A stretch of 64,000 nucleotides of DNA from Enterococcus devriesei (GTDB lineage: Bacteria; Bacillota; Bacilli; Lactobacillales; Enterococcaceae). The position numbers and the translations under genes were made by a program. The notes under the pieces are model-generated. The model saw nothing but the letters and a program-made list of their open reading frames with translations, did not search any database and was not told where the DNA came from. Below are positions 1 through 9,447 of the stretch, piece by piece (position 1 is the first letter of the stretch; the number at the start of each line of letters is the position of its first letter). The DNA lies in the NCBI RefSeq assembly GCF_001885905.1, contig NZ_JXKM01000005.1:124001-188000 (forward strand), written 5' to 3'.

Positions 1-583
1 AAGTATAGCGCCCGCGATAATTTTTTTGCCGTGACTTGACCATTCCATTCACACCATATTCTGTTTCAAAAACTTCCTCATTTAAATAAAGATAGGGACT
101 CGTTTTTGAGCGGCTATAAATAAACAACGCGACTGCTGGTAATACCAATAAAAGCATCCATAAAAAACCTGCAACGCTAACCATGTTTACTGCTAAAAAC
201 GTTGGATCTTGTCTGTCAAGGCTTCCTAAAAAAATCAAACCTACTGGGGATAAGATACATAAGAACACGCCTAAAGCGATCCACTTCGCGGATTTTTCCT
301 TGAGGGTCAAGAATTCCTGCGCCTCGGCTAATGTAACCTTGCGGGCAGCTTGTAGCTCCCCTGCTTCAATATAATCAACGCTTTCCAACTCATCCTTAAA
401 AAGATAATCAGTTGTCACGTTAAAAAGCTCGGATAAATGAATCACCTTTTCAATATCCGGGATTGATTGCGCGCTTTCCCATTTTGATACCGATTGACGA
501 GAAACATCCATTAATTCTGCTAACTCTTCTTGTGTCCAACCATTCTTCTTGCGTTCCTGAACAATTTTTTCAGCGAGTATCAT
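1..583 (-). CDS. XRE-family HTH transcriptional regulator with membrane tail (partial, runs off the window start)
   Basis: Reading from the ATG at 583 gives an open frame of at least 194 codons that continues past base 1. Residues about 3-60 are a Cro/C1-type helix-turn-helix (TQEELAELMDVSRQSVSKWE), the usual DNA-binding domain of XRE regulators. After a charged linker come two hydrophobic stretches, roughly residues 100-120 and 130-155, that look like membrane segments. A strong ribosome site (GAGAGGTGG) lies just upstream. The next ATG upstream, at 588, runs at once into a stop, so 583 is the start. Membrane-linked XRE proteins are common in Lactobacillales, but the regulated genes cannot be told. 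The 3' end is missing. Confidence 0.85.
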   Translation of the reverse strand, partial: MILAEKIVQERKKNGWTQEELAELMDVSRQSVSKWESAQSIPDIEKVIHLSELFNVTTDYLFKDELESVDYIEAGELQAARKVTLAEAQEFLTLKEKSAKWIALGVFLCILSPVGLIFLGSLDRQDPTFLAVNMVSVAGFLWMLLLVLPAVALFIYSRSKTSPYLYLNEEVFETEYGVNGMVKSRQKNYRGRYT

Positions 584-638
584 GTCATCCACCTCTCATT
601 TTTATTGATCCTTGTTGCTATCATTAAAATACAAGAAA

Positions 639-679
639 AGGTAGTTACCTACTACAAATCACTGGTTGTTTCTTGTCAA
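639..679 (-). promoter_or_regulatory. Promoter of the XRE regulator with overlapping palindromic operator
   Basis: On the minus strand TTGACA (679-674) and TGTAGT (656-651) are separated by 17 bases, a good sigma-A promoter for the regulator starting at 583. Two inverted repeats overlap the -10 and start region: AGGTA-GT-TACCT (639-650) and GTAGT-TACCT-ACTAC (641-655). A repressor bound there would block its own promoter, so autoregulation is likely but inferred. Confidence 0.55.
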
Positions 680-931
680 CTGGCAGTTGCAAGGGCTTTA
701 CATTCAACTATTATTCCAAATAAATTCACCTGACGTGAAGCATATTCATTGAAACGACTCCCCGACATTGAATTTGAAAAAGGATTCTTTTTTTTAAGTA
801 TAAAGAGCTTTGCCGTAAAAAGCTGGTATTCTGCTCACTTGTAAATTATTCAAAAGAATTAGACCACCTTTGATTAGTCGCTAATCAAAAAATATTTTTT
901 TATTTTTACGGTAGTTCAGTTCTTACAACAA

Positions 932-966
932 GAAAACCGCAGAGAAATAATACCTCTGCGGTTTTC
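932..966 (-). terminator. Rho-independent terminator of the adhesin gene
   Basis: Arms GAAAACCGCAGAG (932-944) and CTCTGCGGTTTTC (954-966) form a 13-bp stem with a 9-base loop. It lies 21 bases beyond the adhesin stop codon. The minus-strand tail is T-rich (TTGTTG) but not a pure T run. Confidence 0.8.
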
Positions 967-986
967 GACTAAAATGTCATTTCGAT

Positions 987-3900
987 TTACGTTGTTTTTC
1001 TGCGATAAATATAGACGACTGCCACAAGACTTACGATCAATGCGCCTAGATACAGCAGTGTGTCCACAACCAGTGATCCCGTTGATGGCAATCTTCTGGT
1101 ACTTGCACTGGTTCCTGTACTGGTAGTTCCGCCAGCAGTTGATGGTAGTCTGCCAGACCTCGTACCTGAACCACCTGATGAGCCACCGCCTTCTTTCAAG
1201 GTATTGGTCAAATCAAATCCATCTACCTTGCTAACATAACCTGCGACAGCTCCTTCAGTGATCGTGTATTCGTAAAGTTTGCCTTTTGCGTCATATTTTG
1301 GCAAATCCTTAAACGTATACTGCCAATTAGAACCTTGACTAACAGTCTTTTCTGCTAATTTTTCACCATCTTGGAATAGATAAACGGTAATTGTATTAGG
1401 TCTTGCGCCTGTTTCATTTTGATTATCTTTCCATGTCTTTGTCCCAGAAACTTTTGTCGTAATCAAGGTGTTAATAACATCCATGCCTTCTTCTTTCACC
1501 GTATAATTCTTAGCTGACTCATCAACGATTTCTTTCACCGTATATTCATATGGTTTACCTGAAGGGTCTACTTCTGGCAATTCGCTAAAGCGGTAGGTCC
1601 AGTTCTGTTCTTCACTGGTAGTTGCCATGACCTCAGAATCGGTTTGATCTTTGTATGGTGCATTATTTTGATACAGCTGAACGGTAATCTCGATAGGACG
1701 CAGACCATTTTTATTTTGATCGTCTTTCCAGATTTTTTTTCCGGACACTTCAGTGAGTTTGTATTTATTCGTCACTGTTTGACCCTCTGCCTCTATCGTA
1801 TAATCGGGCTGACTACTCAGCTCTTTCACTGTATAAATGTAGTCTTTTCCACTTTTATCCATTTGAGGAAGATTTTCAAAAGTGTAGCTCCACGTATCAT
1901 CGGCTTCGTTCAAGTCAGCAATGTGTTCTGCGTCATCACTTGTGACGATTGGTTTTCCATTTTGCAGGAGTTGCAGTCTAATATCTTTTCTCGTTTGCTT
2001 ACCAAAGCCAAATTCTTGCCAATTTTTGTTTACAGTAATGTCCACGACCTTCAATATATTGATGATTTCTAATGAACCATCCTCCACCGTATAATCTGGA
2101 TAAGCCACATCACCAGCATTTACGATTTCACGAACATAATAATTTAGCTTCAGGCCATTTTTATTTCGTTCCGGTAGTCCATTTATTGTCAGTGTCCAAA
2201 TATCCGGATTACCCACTGGTTGGTTAATGATGAATTGACCTTCGCCATTGTCATTTGGCAAGTCAGTTTTGAATTTTTGAGCGTTAGCCGGATCATTTCC
2301 TTCCGCATAAGCATACAGCTGAAAGCGGATCGAGCTTGGTCGTGTTAGGAATTTATTGGATTGGTCTTGCCATGTCTTTTGCACATCGATACTTACTTTA
2401 TTAAGACTGTTGGTTAACGTTCCTTCATTTTCGGCAATATGTGTCTGATCTGTCACATAAACTTCTTGACCTTTCGCGTAATTCAAGATTTCCTTAACAC
2501 CATAGATTGCTCGCTCTCCGCTTGGTAATTCTGCTGGCAAGTCGGTAAACTGATACGACCATTCACTTGCGGTAGCCGAACCGGTGATCCGTTGACTCGT
2601 TACGACTTGATTTGTAGCGTCTGTAAAGACGGATTTTACTGGCTGGAAGTTGCCTTCTGAATCTTTTACTAGCAATTCTAAATCGAGAAACTCCGGTCGC
2701 AATCCATAGAAATTGTTGTTATCATTCCAATGTTTCCTCCCGCCAATATCAGTAGTTTTCAATTCATTAATCAAATTCACTTGATTATTTTCACCTTGAT
2801 ACCCTGTAATCTCCGCTTCTCGAATAGCGTACTGGATCGTTTCACCTTCAGCAGTATATTTAGGCAAATCCGTGAAAGTATAGACATATTTGTTCGAATC
2901 CGTTTGATCCTGCGTCAACTGTGCTTTCACCGGCTGACCATTGACTACGACAGGCTGATACTGATTGTCCTCACTGGTCCGAGACACTAGGGTGACTTCT
3001 AATGTATTTGGTCGCAGCCCGTATTTATTAGCACCATCTTGCCACGTTTTACTCACTTGTAGATCTCTTACAACGAGGCGATTCGTAAGATTCATACTAT
3101 CTTGGTTTTCTTCTTTAACAACTTCCGATTGATAGTTTTTAGAAAAAGCGACTTCTTTTACCGTATAAAGATAATCTTTCCCAGACTCATCTTTTTCTGG
3201 CAAATCATTGAACTGATAGTTCCATTTAGCTGGATCAGCTGGATCAGCATTCGCCTCTGTTACATTGATGGGCTCACCGTAGGCTTTATTGTTTTGCAGC
3301 AGTTGAACCTTGATTGGGTGACGCGTGTCGTATTTATTTTCTTGGTCATCCCACGTCTTTACACCCTTCAAATCGACTGTCCGTAAAATATTTTCTAATC
3401 CGATTTCATAGCTTGGGTAGCCAGCATCATCCACAACAAGATCTTTAGAAATGACTGGCTCTTGATAACTTTCCTGACCAGTAAATGTTTCGCTGACCGT
3501 GTATTGGTATTCATTTCCCCATGCATCTCTAAATGGTAGGTCCTTGACTTCGCCGCTCCAAGAAGGTTCGGTTAATTTGATTGTTTTAGTGATCACATCA
3601 TTCGGATCATTATTGCCATCCGCTTCACCTTTGATAGTGACGGTGATCTCTTTTGGTAATTTAACGCCCTCTGTTCCGGTCCATTTTTTCTTAAGGGAAA
3701 TCTGAGTCTTCATTCGATTTAAGATAGAAATAGTCGGAATCATATTGTTGCCTGGCTCATCTGGGTCCTCTCCAATTCCCACCAAGCCGCTTTCAAAGAC
3801 TGTAAAATGTTGAATGCCATCAACGATATAGTGTTCTGTACTGGCACCAGCTAACTCCGTAATACGATAATTCCCTGGAGTTAACTGGCTAATGGTCAGC

Positions 3901-6900
3901 ATGCCATTAACATTGGTCATGTATTTACCAATTTCTGTGGTCTTGTTGCCTTCAATTTTTTCTAACAAAAACTGGACCTTAGCCAATAATTTGTCAGAAT
4001 TCATGAATCCTAGTTCTGAATTATAGGTCTCCCCACGTTTTTCTACTTGAACCGTTCCAGTACGACGGTAGTTTGTAATATTGGCGATGATTTCCTCATT
4101 ACCGTCAGCATCTGTTTTGGTCGTAATAGGCTCTGTTATACCTTGCCATTCTGGGACATCCTCGACCTTTTCTCTGACTTCATACGTATATTCGTTACCG
4201 TCAGCATCTTTTTTTGGTAGATTTTCAAAAGAATATTCCCAATCATTAGCTGCGGTCACATAAGTTTCATCGAACAGGGTTGCACTAAATGCGCTGGCTA
4301 GCTTGCGATACAATTGGATCGTGATTCCTTGATACGCAACATTCTCTGCTCCACCGTCCCATTTTTTCTTTCCTGAAAGATTGACAGTCTCACCTTCTTG
4401 ATTGACCACTTTTAAATAATAAGTATTGCCGTCATTTTCTAACGTCACACCTTTGCTTCTCGCGTCCGCTGGGTCTCTCAAAGTCACCCTTCCACCGTCA
4501 TTGACTCTGATCGCTACCGCTGTATCACGTGTACTAAGCTTCGAGATTGTGCCAGCCGGGCTTTTAGCCTCATATAGCCAGTAGTTTCCCCGTGGAATGT
4601 TCTTAATCAGGGCATCGTCATTTTTAGAAGTTTTCCCATGTCTTAACGCCAATCCAGTTTTACTATCCGGAATGATTTTAAAAGTTGCACCTTCAGTCGG
4701 CTCATTTTCACCAATCACTTTTTTAATTGTGAAATCATAATTTTTAGCGGAACCGCTGATCCACGAGCCGCCGTCCTTCACGCCGGTATCGGTTTTCCCT
4801 GGGATCGTCTCCGTTTTGTTTCCTTCGATCGCGATCGTGTTTTTGACTTTCGTAGTATCACCGTAGCCAATAACGTTGGCCCGATAATTTAAAATCAATG
4901 GTTCCGTAATTTTCAAGCCGGCTTTGAAGGTGATCGTAAAGCCGTCCAAGTTACTTGGGTCTGGATCGTAATTCAAGAAATAATCGACATTGTTTTGCAG
5001 CTGTCTCGCTGGATCGGCTACCCAAAGTTTATTTTCCTGCTGTTCCTTCGCGTAATAGATCTTCAAGGAATCATCGACTAATTGAGTATTTTGCACCCCG
5101 CCGGTCGTATCTAAGCCGTCTTTGATGATGGTATCTTCATAGACTAGGCGATTTCCATTTAAGACGACGGAATAATCGACATGGGCTTGATCAGTCGCGC
5201 TTGCCGCATAGCCGATTCCGGCTTTACGGTTAGGAGTTTCTGCCCATGTGAAAGAAACACTGGCACTGACATCTTTTTCCGTTTTTCCGTTGTTTCCATA
5301 TTTGTAATCCAACTGAGCAACGTTTTTATAGAATGGTTGTACATCGCCAGTCAAATCCGTTTTAATAAGCATTCGCGCAGGATAATTCAAATTTAAGCCT
5401 TCGGCATCATTCAACCGATAAACCACCGCTCCATTATCCCAAGAAAGCGTCCCATTTCGTTTGAATTCTTCCGTTATATTGCCAGCAGTTCCTTTTGACT
5501 TATCAATCTCAATTATTCCTTTATCATTATATTTTAAAGCCATGAATTGGACATTGTTCCAAAGATTTTCCTGATCAACGGTTTGCTTGCTGCTTTCTAC
5601 CTGCTGCGTGTGGTTTTTATCTTTGTAGCCAGCTAACAATGGGTCTTTGATCGTCAAATTAGAAATTTTTTCCCCTTTAGTATTAAAATCAACGATCCAG
5701 GTGATAGCTTTATTTTGGAAATCACTTGTCGCAGATTTTTTTTCCGCATTCCAGATCTCATCAGGAATATTTCCATGCGATTTCGACTCGCCCCAATCAT
5801 CCCCCTCACCCGGACCATATAAATGAACCGTATTAGTAAAGTCATCTCCTGATTGTTGGGTCACGACATTCGTTTCATCCAATAACGGCTTGTCTTCAAC
5901 CGTGCCGAAAATAGCGGAAGAAAAGAAATATTGCGTATTGACATTGATAACGATATCTTTACTAATATCTACCTTAAATTCGATCATGAAGCGTTGCGGA
6001 TCTGCTAGTCCACGGCTTTGATCGCTTTTGTTTCCACTATCAATCAATTTAATTTCCCATTGACCTGCCTCCAAGCCGGAAACGGTGATATCTTTTTTCA
6101 AAGCGTCTAGTAAGGCTGTTTCATATTTTTCCGTTGTAAGATCGCCTTGATACGGAGCAAAGGAAGCGGGAGCAAAGCCTCGCGGCAATACATCTATCAC
6201 ATAACTATTCGCCGGAATCGTATGCAACTTACCATCTACCTTGATCGTAAACGGAACGGTCTTGGCGTTATAATCAATCGACCCCTTACCTTTGACGATA
6301 TTAGGATAATTTTTACTCGTCCCACTAGTGTATTGCCCCGCTAATTCAGCTGAATTGGCAATTCGAAAGGCGACACCATTTACTGGTCGATCAGGAATAT
6401 CCTTTTTATTGACTGTTGCGGTATAAGTGATCGTAATCGGAGCTGTAATATCTTTATTGATTTTTATAGTCAATTTTCCATTTTTATATTCGGCCGTATA
6501 ATCGCCGGCAGCTAATCCCGTAACTTTGATATTAGTTATCTTTATATTTTCTGATTGGAGCTCATCAACAAAATTACCATCTGAATCTACCCAACCCGCT
6601 TGTGGCGTATCAATGATATAGACTGGCTTGCTACTGGCTGGAATCGTCAAGCCTTGCTGGTTCATGATGATCGTATAATCTTTACTGATCTCCGAGTCAT
6701 TATCGTTTTTATCATCGGCAGTCTTGTTGAACCATTTCTTCTGCTCTACTGTTACCGTTGCCTTAGCTGTCTTCTTTTCTAAATTAGAATTTTCAGTTTG
6801 ATCGGAAAGGGCACTATTATTCACATATTTGATGTTTCCTTTATTGATCGCTTGGCCCGCGTCGGGAGTTGCCGTCGTTTGGAATTTGGCAACAAAAGTT

Positions 6901-8771
6901 CCTGAAACCTTGTTGTCGCCTTTTCCAGTGATGGTAGCGGTCCAGCCCTTTAAGTTCGTATCATCAGGCTTAGCATCGTTCCAATGTACAGCTTCGATAC
7001 TCACCTCGTATTTCGTTTTATCAAGCTCTTTTTCATCACCATCAAAAAATTTCAGTTCATCAACTTGCGCCTGCGTTAATTGATGCGTTGAATTGTTTGA
7101 ATCTGGCAACGTATCTGAAAGGAGGATTTCATCTAAATTATTCCCCATCCCCGTCTTAGCAGTGACGGTCCACGTGATGTCTTTGAAAATAATTTTATTA
7201 TCCTTGTCTACTTCAGTCGTCGGTAAAGAACCTTCTTTACTAAGTTCCATCGAGCTTCTGACGCCGGGAATATCGATGTTGGCGGAAGCAGAATCATTGA
7301 TTGGAATCTTGATAATCGTATCTTCTTCCCCATAATTCTCTAGCCCATCTAAATAAATCGTTGCGGTTCCCGATTGTTCATTGGTCTCTAATAATGCTTC
7401 TGTAAAGACCATCGTAAAATATCCGTCTCGCGATAAAGTATAGTAACCGATCGTCGTACTAACTCCATTGACTTGGCCAATAATAGCCTTAGGAGTCTCG
7501 ACATAATGATAAGAAACACCTTCACTATTTAGTTTAAAGGTGTAAAAAGAACCATCCGTAACTGGCTCCAGCTGTACGAGAGTTTCTCCATCTTTTGGTT
7601 GCAGTCCATCTAGCTTCCAATCAAAAGAGATTGATTGGTTGCTCTCCCCTGGCTTGATTTGACCATTCTCAGAGCCATTGACTTTGATTCCAGTGAAGAT
7701 CGTTTCTCCCACAACATCCTCTAAACCAGCAGCCATCGTATGATTGCTATCTGATTTCATTGACTTTAATTCATCTTTTGTGGTTAAAAGGAATCTTCCT
7801 AATTGTCCATCCCATTCTTCGCCAGCGGTGTTTGCGATCGCGTCGATCGTCAGATCATTCATACATTTTGCATAGGTTTCGTCCGTGATTGGTCCATTTA
7901 ATTCATTATCTTTAACGATCACAAATGACACGTGCAAATCAAGATCAGCTTCCTCACGTTCACTAGTATCAATGATGTATTGGTTTCCTGATTTCGTTAA
8001 TTTAACGCCATCAACCGGTTCTCCGTCTAGCGTCAGTAGTTGTCCACCGATTGCTGTTAAATCATTTACACGTAAAGGGTTCTGAGTAGATTGATCCAAG
8101 GAATTAATAGTTGGAAGCATATAAATCCGAATATTTTGCTCTGCTGGATTTTTTACTGATCCCGATACAGTTGGTGTAAAAGCAACCCTTTTGATCTCAT
8201 GCAATGCTCCAAAGGCGGTAGACTCAGGAGAAAAACTAAATTTTCCAGCGTTAATCAGCGTGCGAGCCTCCACCTGATTGCCATCTTTACTGCTTTCCCC
8301 TTTAGCATCAAAAGCGGGATGATAATAAACATTTTGAATTGCAAAGGTCGAATTATAAATTGAAGAGGAATGCTGATCATTCAAGTCATACTCCGGTGGA
8401 GCCACATCTCGCATTGCTGCTTTTTCATCAGTCTTTTCAACACCATCTTCCTCTTTAACTGGTGGCGCATTCGAAGATTCTTCGGTTGAAGGTTCTGTTT
8501 TTGTTTGTTCCTGTTCACCAGAAGAGTCACTCAAATCATTTTTTTCCTCTAATGATGAGCTTGAGCTTGTTAGTCCTTCATTGAAAGCAGCTGAACTTTC
8601 CTCGGTACCTGTTTCGAATGTCTTTGTCTGAACGGATTCATTCGTCTCTTCATTAGTCGAAGAAATCTCCGTTGCAATGACCGATAATGGCATCGATTGA
8701 AAAACAATTGCTAATACCGTTAAATAACTAATAAATCTCATTTTAACTGCTTTTGTCATAATTTTTTTCAT
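987..8771 (-). CDS. Giant LPxTG cell-wall-anchored surface protein with Cna B-type repeats
   Basis: This 2594-residue protein is a sortase-anchored adhesin of MSCRAMM type. Residues 1-33 form a signal peptide with a basic start and hydrophobic core. Residues about 35-120 are Ser/Thr/Glu-rich. From about 150 to 1340 there are several collagen-binding-like adhesive modules (for example ITWTVTAKTGMGN and ITWIVDFNTKGEK). SpaA-like domains lie near 1345-1455 and 1565-1665. Nine Cna B-like repeats carrying the K-x-W lysine motif (KKKWDGG, VKTWDDQ, SKTWQDG and others) span about 1465-2535; these usually form internal isopeptide bonds between Lys and Asn. The C-terminus has LPSTG at 2561-2565, a hydrophobic helix and the basic tail YRRKTT. 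LPSTA at 2542-2546 is a second, near-match motif. No sortase or pilin gene is adjacent, so housekeeping sortase anchoring is likely. The ligand is unknown. The ribosome site GGGGTGAG supports the start at 8771, although Met5 and Met10 are possible. Confidence 0.93.
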   Translation of the reverse strand: MKKIMTKAVKMRFISYLTVLAIVFQSMPLSVIATEISSTNEETNESVQTKTFETGTEESSAAFNEGLTSSSSSLEEKNDLSDSSGEQEQTKTEPSTEESSNAPPVKEEDGVEKTDEKAAMRDVAPPEYDLNDQHSSSIYNSTFAIQNVYYHPAFDAKGESSKDGNQVEARTLINAGKFSFSPESTAFGALHEIKRVAFTPTVSGSVKNPAEQNIRIYMLPTINSLDQSTQNPLRVNDLTAIGGQLLTLDGEPVDGVKLTKSGNQYIIDTSEREEADLDLHVSFVIVKDNELNGPITDETYAKCMNDLTIDAIANTAGEEWDGQLGRFLLTTKDELKSMKSDSNHTMAAGLEDVVGETIFTGIKVNGSENGQIKPGESNQSISFDWKLDGLQPKDGETLVQLEPVTDGSFYTFKLNSEGVSYHYVETPKAIIGQVNGVSTTIGYYTLSRDGYFTMVFTEALLETNEQSGTATIYLDGLENYGEEDTIIKIPINDSASANIDIPGVRSSMELSKEGSLPTTEVDKDNKIIFKDITWTVTAKTGMGNNLDEILLSDTLPDSNNSTHQLTQAQVDELKFFDGDEKELDKTKYEVSIEAVHWNDAKPDDTNLKGWTATITGKGDNKVSGTFVAKFQTTATPDAGQAINKGNIKYVNNSALSDQTENSNLEKKTAKATVTVEQKKWFNKTADDKNDNDSEISKDYTIIMNQQGLTIPASSKPVYIIDTPQAGWVDSDGNFVDELQSENIKITNIKVTGLAAGDYTAEYKNGKLTIKINKDITAPITITYTATVNKKDIPDRPVNGVAFRIANSAELAGQYTSGTSKNYPNIVKGKGSIDYNAKTVPFTIKVDGKLHTIPANSYVIDVLPRGFAPASFAPYQGDLTTEKYETALLDALKKDITVSGLEAGQWEIKLIDSGNKSDQSRGLADPQRFMIEFKVDISKDIVINVNTQYFFSSAIFGTVEDKPLLDETNVVTQQSGDDFTNTVHLYGPGEGDDWGESKSHGNIPDEIWNAEKKSATSDFQNKAITWIVDFNTKGEKISNLTIKDPLLAGYKDKNHTQQVESSKQTVDQENLWNNVQFMALKYNDKGIIEIDKSKGTAGNITEEFKRNGTLSWDNGAVVYRLNDAEGLNLNYPARMLIKTDLTGDVQPFYKNVAQLDYKYGNNGKTEKDVSASVSFTWAETPNRKAGIGYAASATDQAHVDYSVVLNGNRLVYEDTIIKDGLDTTGGVQNTQLVDDSLKIYYAKEQQENKLWVADPARQLQNNVDYFLNYDPDPSNLDGFTITFKAGLKITEPLILNYRANVIGYGDTTKVKNTIAIEGNKTETIPGKTDTGVKDGGSWISGSAKNYDFTIKKVIGENEPTEGATFKIIPDSKTGLALRHGKTSKNDDALIKNIPRGNYWLYEAKSPAGTISKLSTRDTAVAIRVNDGGRVTLRDPADARSKGVTLENDGNTYYLKVVNQEGETVNLSGKKKWDGGAENVAYQGITIQLYRKLASAFSATLFDETYVTAANDWEYSFENLPKKDADGNEYTYEVREKVEDVPEWQGITEPITTKTDADGNEEIIANITNYRRTGTVQVEKRGETYNSELGFMNSDKLLAKVQFLLEKIEGNKTTEIGKYMTNVNGMLTISQLTPGNYRITELAGASTEHYIVDGIQHFTVFESGLVGIGEDPDEPGNNMIPTISILNRMKTQISLKKKWTGTEGVKLPKEITVTIKGEADGNNDPNDVITKTIKLTEPSWSGEVKDLPFRDAWGNEYQYTVSETFTGQESYQEPVISKDLVVDDAGYPSYEIGLENILRTVDLKGVKTWDDQENKYDTRHPIKVQLLQNNKAYGEPINVTEANADPADPAKWNYQFNDLPEKDESGKDYLYTVKEVAFSKNYQSEVVKEENQDSMNLTNRLVVRDLQVSKTWQDGANKYGLRPNTLEVTLVSRTSEDNQYQPVVVNGQPVKAQLTQDQTDSNKYVYTFTDLPKYTAEGETIQYAIREAEITGYQGENNQVNLINELKTTDIGGRKHWNDNNNFYGLRPEFLDLELLVKDSEGNFQPVKSVFTDATNQVVTSQRITGSATASEWSYQFTDLPAELPSGERAIYGVKEILNYAKGQEVYVTDQTHIAENEGTLTNSLNKVSIDVQKTWQDQSNKFLTRPSSIRFQLYAYAEGNDPANAQKFKTDLPNDNGEGQFIINQPVGNPDIWTLTINGLPERNKNGLKLNYYVREIVNAGDVAYPDYTVEDGSLEIINILKVVDITVNKNWQEFGFGKQTRKDIRLQLLQNGKPIVTSDDAEHIADLNEADDTWSYTFENLPQMDKSGKDYIYTVKELSSQPDYTIEAEGQTVTNKYKLTEVSGKKIWKDDQNKNGLRPIEITVQLYQNNAPYKDQTDSEVMATTSEEQNWTYRFSELPEVDPSGKPYEYTVKEIVDESAKNYTVKEEGMDVINTLITTKVSGTKTWKDNQNETGARPNTITVYLFQDGEKLAEKTVSQGSNWQYTFKDLPKYDAKGKLYEYTITEGAVAGYVSKVDGFDLTNTLKEGGGSSGGSGTRSGRLPSTAGGTTSTGTSASTRRLPSTGSLVVDTLLYLGALIVSLVAVVYIYRRKTT

Positions 8772-8806
8772 TTTCTCACCCCTAAAATTAATTAATTAAC
8801 AATTTA

Positions 8807-8835
8807 ATTGTAACAACATTTAGTTATATAATCAA
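8807..8835 (-). promoter_or_regulatory. Candidate promoter of the adhesin gene
   Basis: On the minus strand TTGATT (8835-8830) and TACAAT (8812-8807) are 17 bases apart, about 40 bases ahead of the adhesin start. It lies in very AT-rich DNA where chance matches are common, so the assignment is moderate. Confidence 0.45.
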
Positions 8836-9117
8836 CTTACAACAATAACTATGCTCGCAAAAAGTCAAAGAGTGATTAAAAATAATATTTTTGCAGCAAA
8901 ACTAACATAATGAGTCAGATAAAGTGCCATAGTCGTTTAAATAACATTAATTATTGAACGTAAGGCTCCTTTTCAGGTAGAATAGGGGGAAATTATAGAA
9001 ATTTGAACTGCTCTATGTTATTACTCTTATTTTTTAAATTAATTAGCTTTTCTCTTAATCCGAAGCATTAACTGTTCGATGAATAAACTTGCTTCTTTTA
9101 ATTTTCTACAAAAAAAG

Positions 9118-9154
9118 GCCAGTCAAAAGGAGGAAACTCATCCTTTTGACTGGC
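9118..9154 (-). terminator. Rho-independent terminator after the HhH protein gene
   Basis: Arms GCCAGTCAAAAGG (9118-9130) and CCTTTTGACTGGC (9142-9154) pair perfectly over 13 bases. The minus-strand transcript then runs into seven or more T residues (A run before 9118). It closes the AraC-VOC-HhH group. Confidence 0.9.
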
Positions 9155-9189
9155 AATCTTTTAAATTTTTTTCTAACAGAACACTAAAA

Positions 9190-9441
9190 TCAATCCTGCC
9201 AATCCCACCAATTCTGTTTTTCTTTTGGCAAGCTGCCTTCATGATCCGCATAATGAACAGCCAAGCGATAGACATACAAAGCGCAACGATCAACTTTTGT
9301 TCCTTGCGCTATACAATCCTTTAGGTAAATAGTTTCAGGATCTTGATTTTTCAATGATGCAACTGTCGGATAGCCGGCTTTAATTAAATGCTGCTCCATA
9401 TTGAGGCCGATGCCGGGGATTTCTTTCAGGTCATTTTCCAT
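9190..9441 (-). CDS. Helix-hairpin-helix protein of the Cdd1 (pathogenicity locus) family
   Basis: An 83-residue protein with a helix-hairpin-helix motif at residues about 7-30 (IPGIGLNMEQHLIKAGYPT), a fold that usually binds DNA non-specifically. The rest (LKDCIAQGTKVDRCALYVYR) matches what I know of the small Cdd1 family, whose role is unknown despite the name. The ATG at 9441 has a purine-rich ribosome site (AGGAAGGA), and is preferred to the TTG three bases upstream. It begins a few bases after the VOC gene stop, so the two are probably cotranscribed. Confidence 0.7.
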   Translation of the reverse strand: MENDLKEIPGIGLNMEQHLIKAGYPTVASLKNQDPETIYLKDCIAQGTKVDRCALYVYRLAVHYADHEGSLPKEKQNWWDWQD

Positions 9442-9447
9442 CAAAGC

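Larger units (their letters stand above)
584..986. other. Gene-free stretch between the XRE regulator and the adhesin gene
   Basis: No convincing coding region is seen in these 403 bases. It holds the XRE promoter and operator (639-679), a 21-base palindrome TTTGATTAG-TCG-CTAATCAAA (869-889) followed by an A/T run, and the adhesin terminator (932-966). The rest is AT-rich sequence without recognisable structure. Confidence 0.7.
8772..9189. other. Gene-free stretch upstream of the adhesin gene
   Basis: These 418 bases are AT-rich and code for nothing convincing. They hold the candidate adhesin promoter (8807-8835) and the terminator of the next minus-strand gene (9118-9154). No repeat or known RNA motif was recognised in 8840-9100. 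Confidence 0.6.

Noticed and set aside
530-733. 67-codon plus-strand open frame opposite the XRE regulator start
   Set aside because: It overlaps the start, ribosome site and promoter of the minus-strand regulator and has no ribosome site of its own.
1644-2072. 142-codon plus-strand open frame inside the adhesin gene
   Set aside because: It lies antisense to the Cna B repeats, has no ribosome site and an odd composition. It and other plus-strand frames in 1644-8085 are shadows of the large gene.
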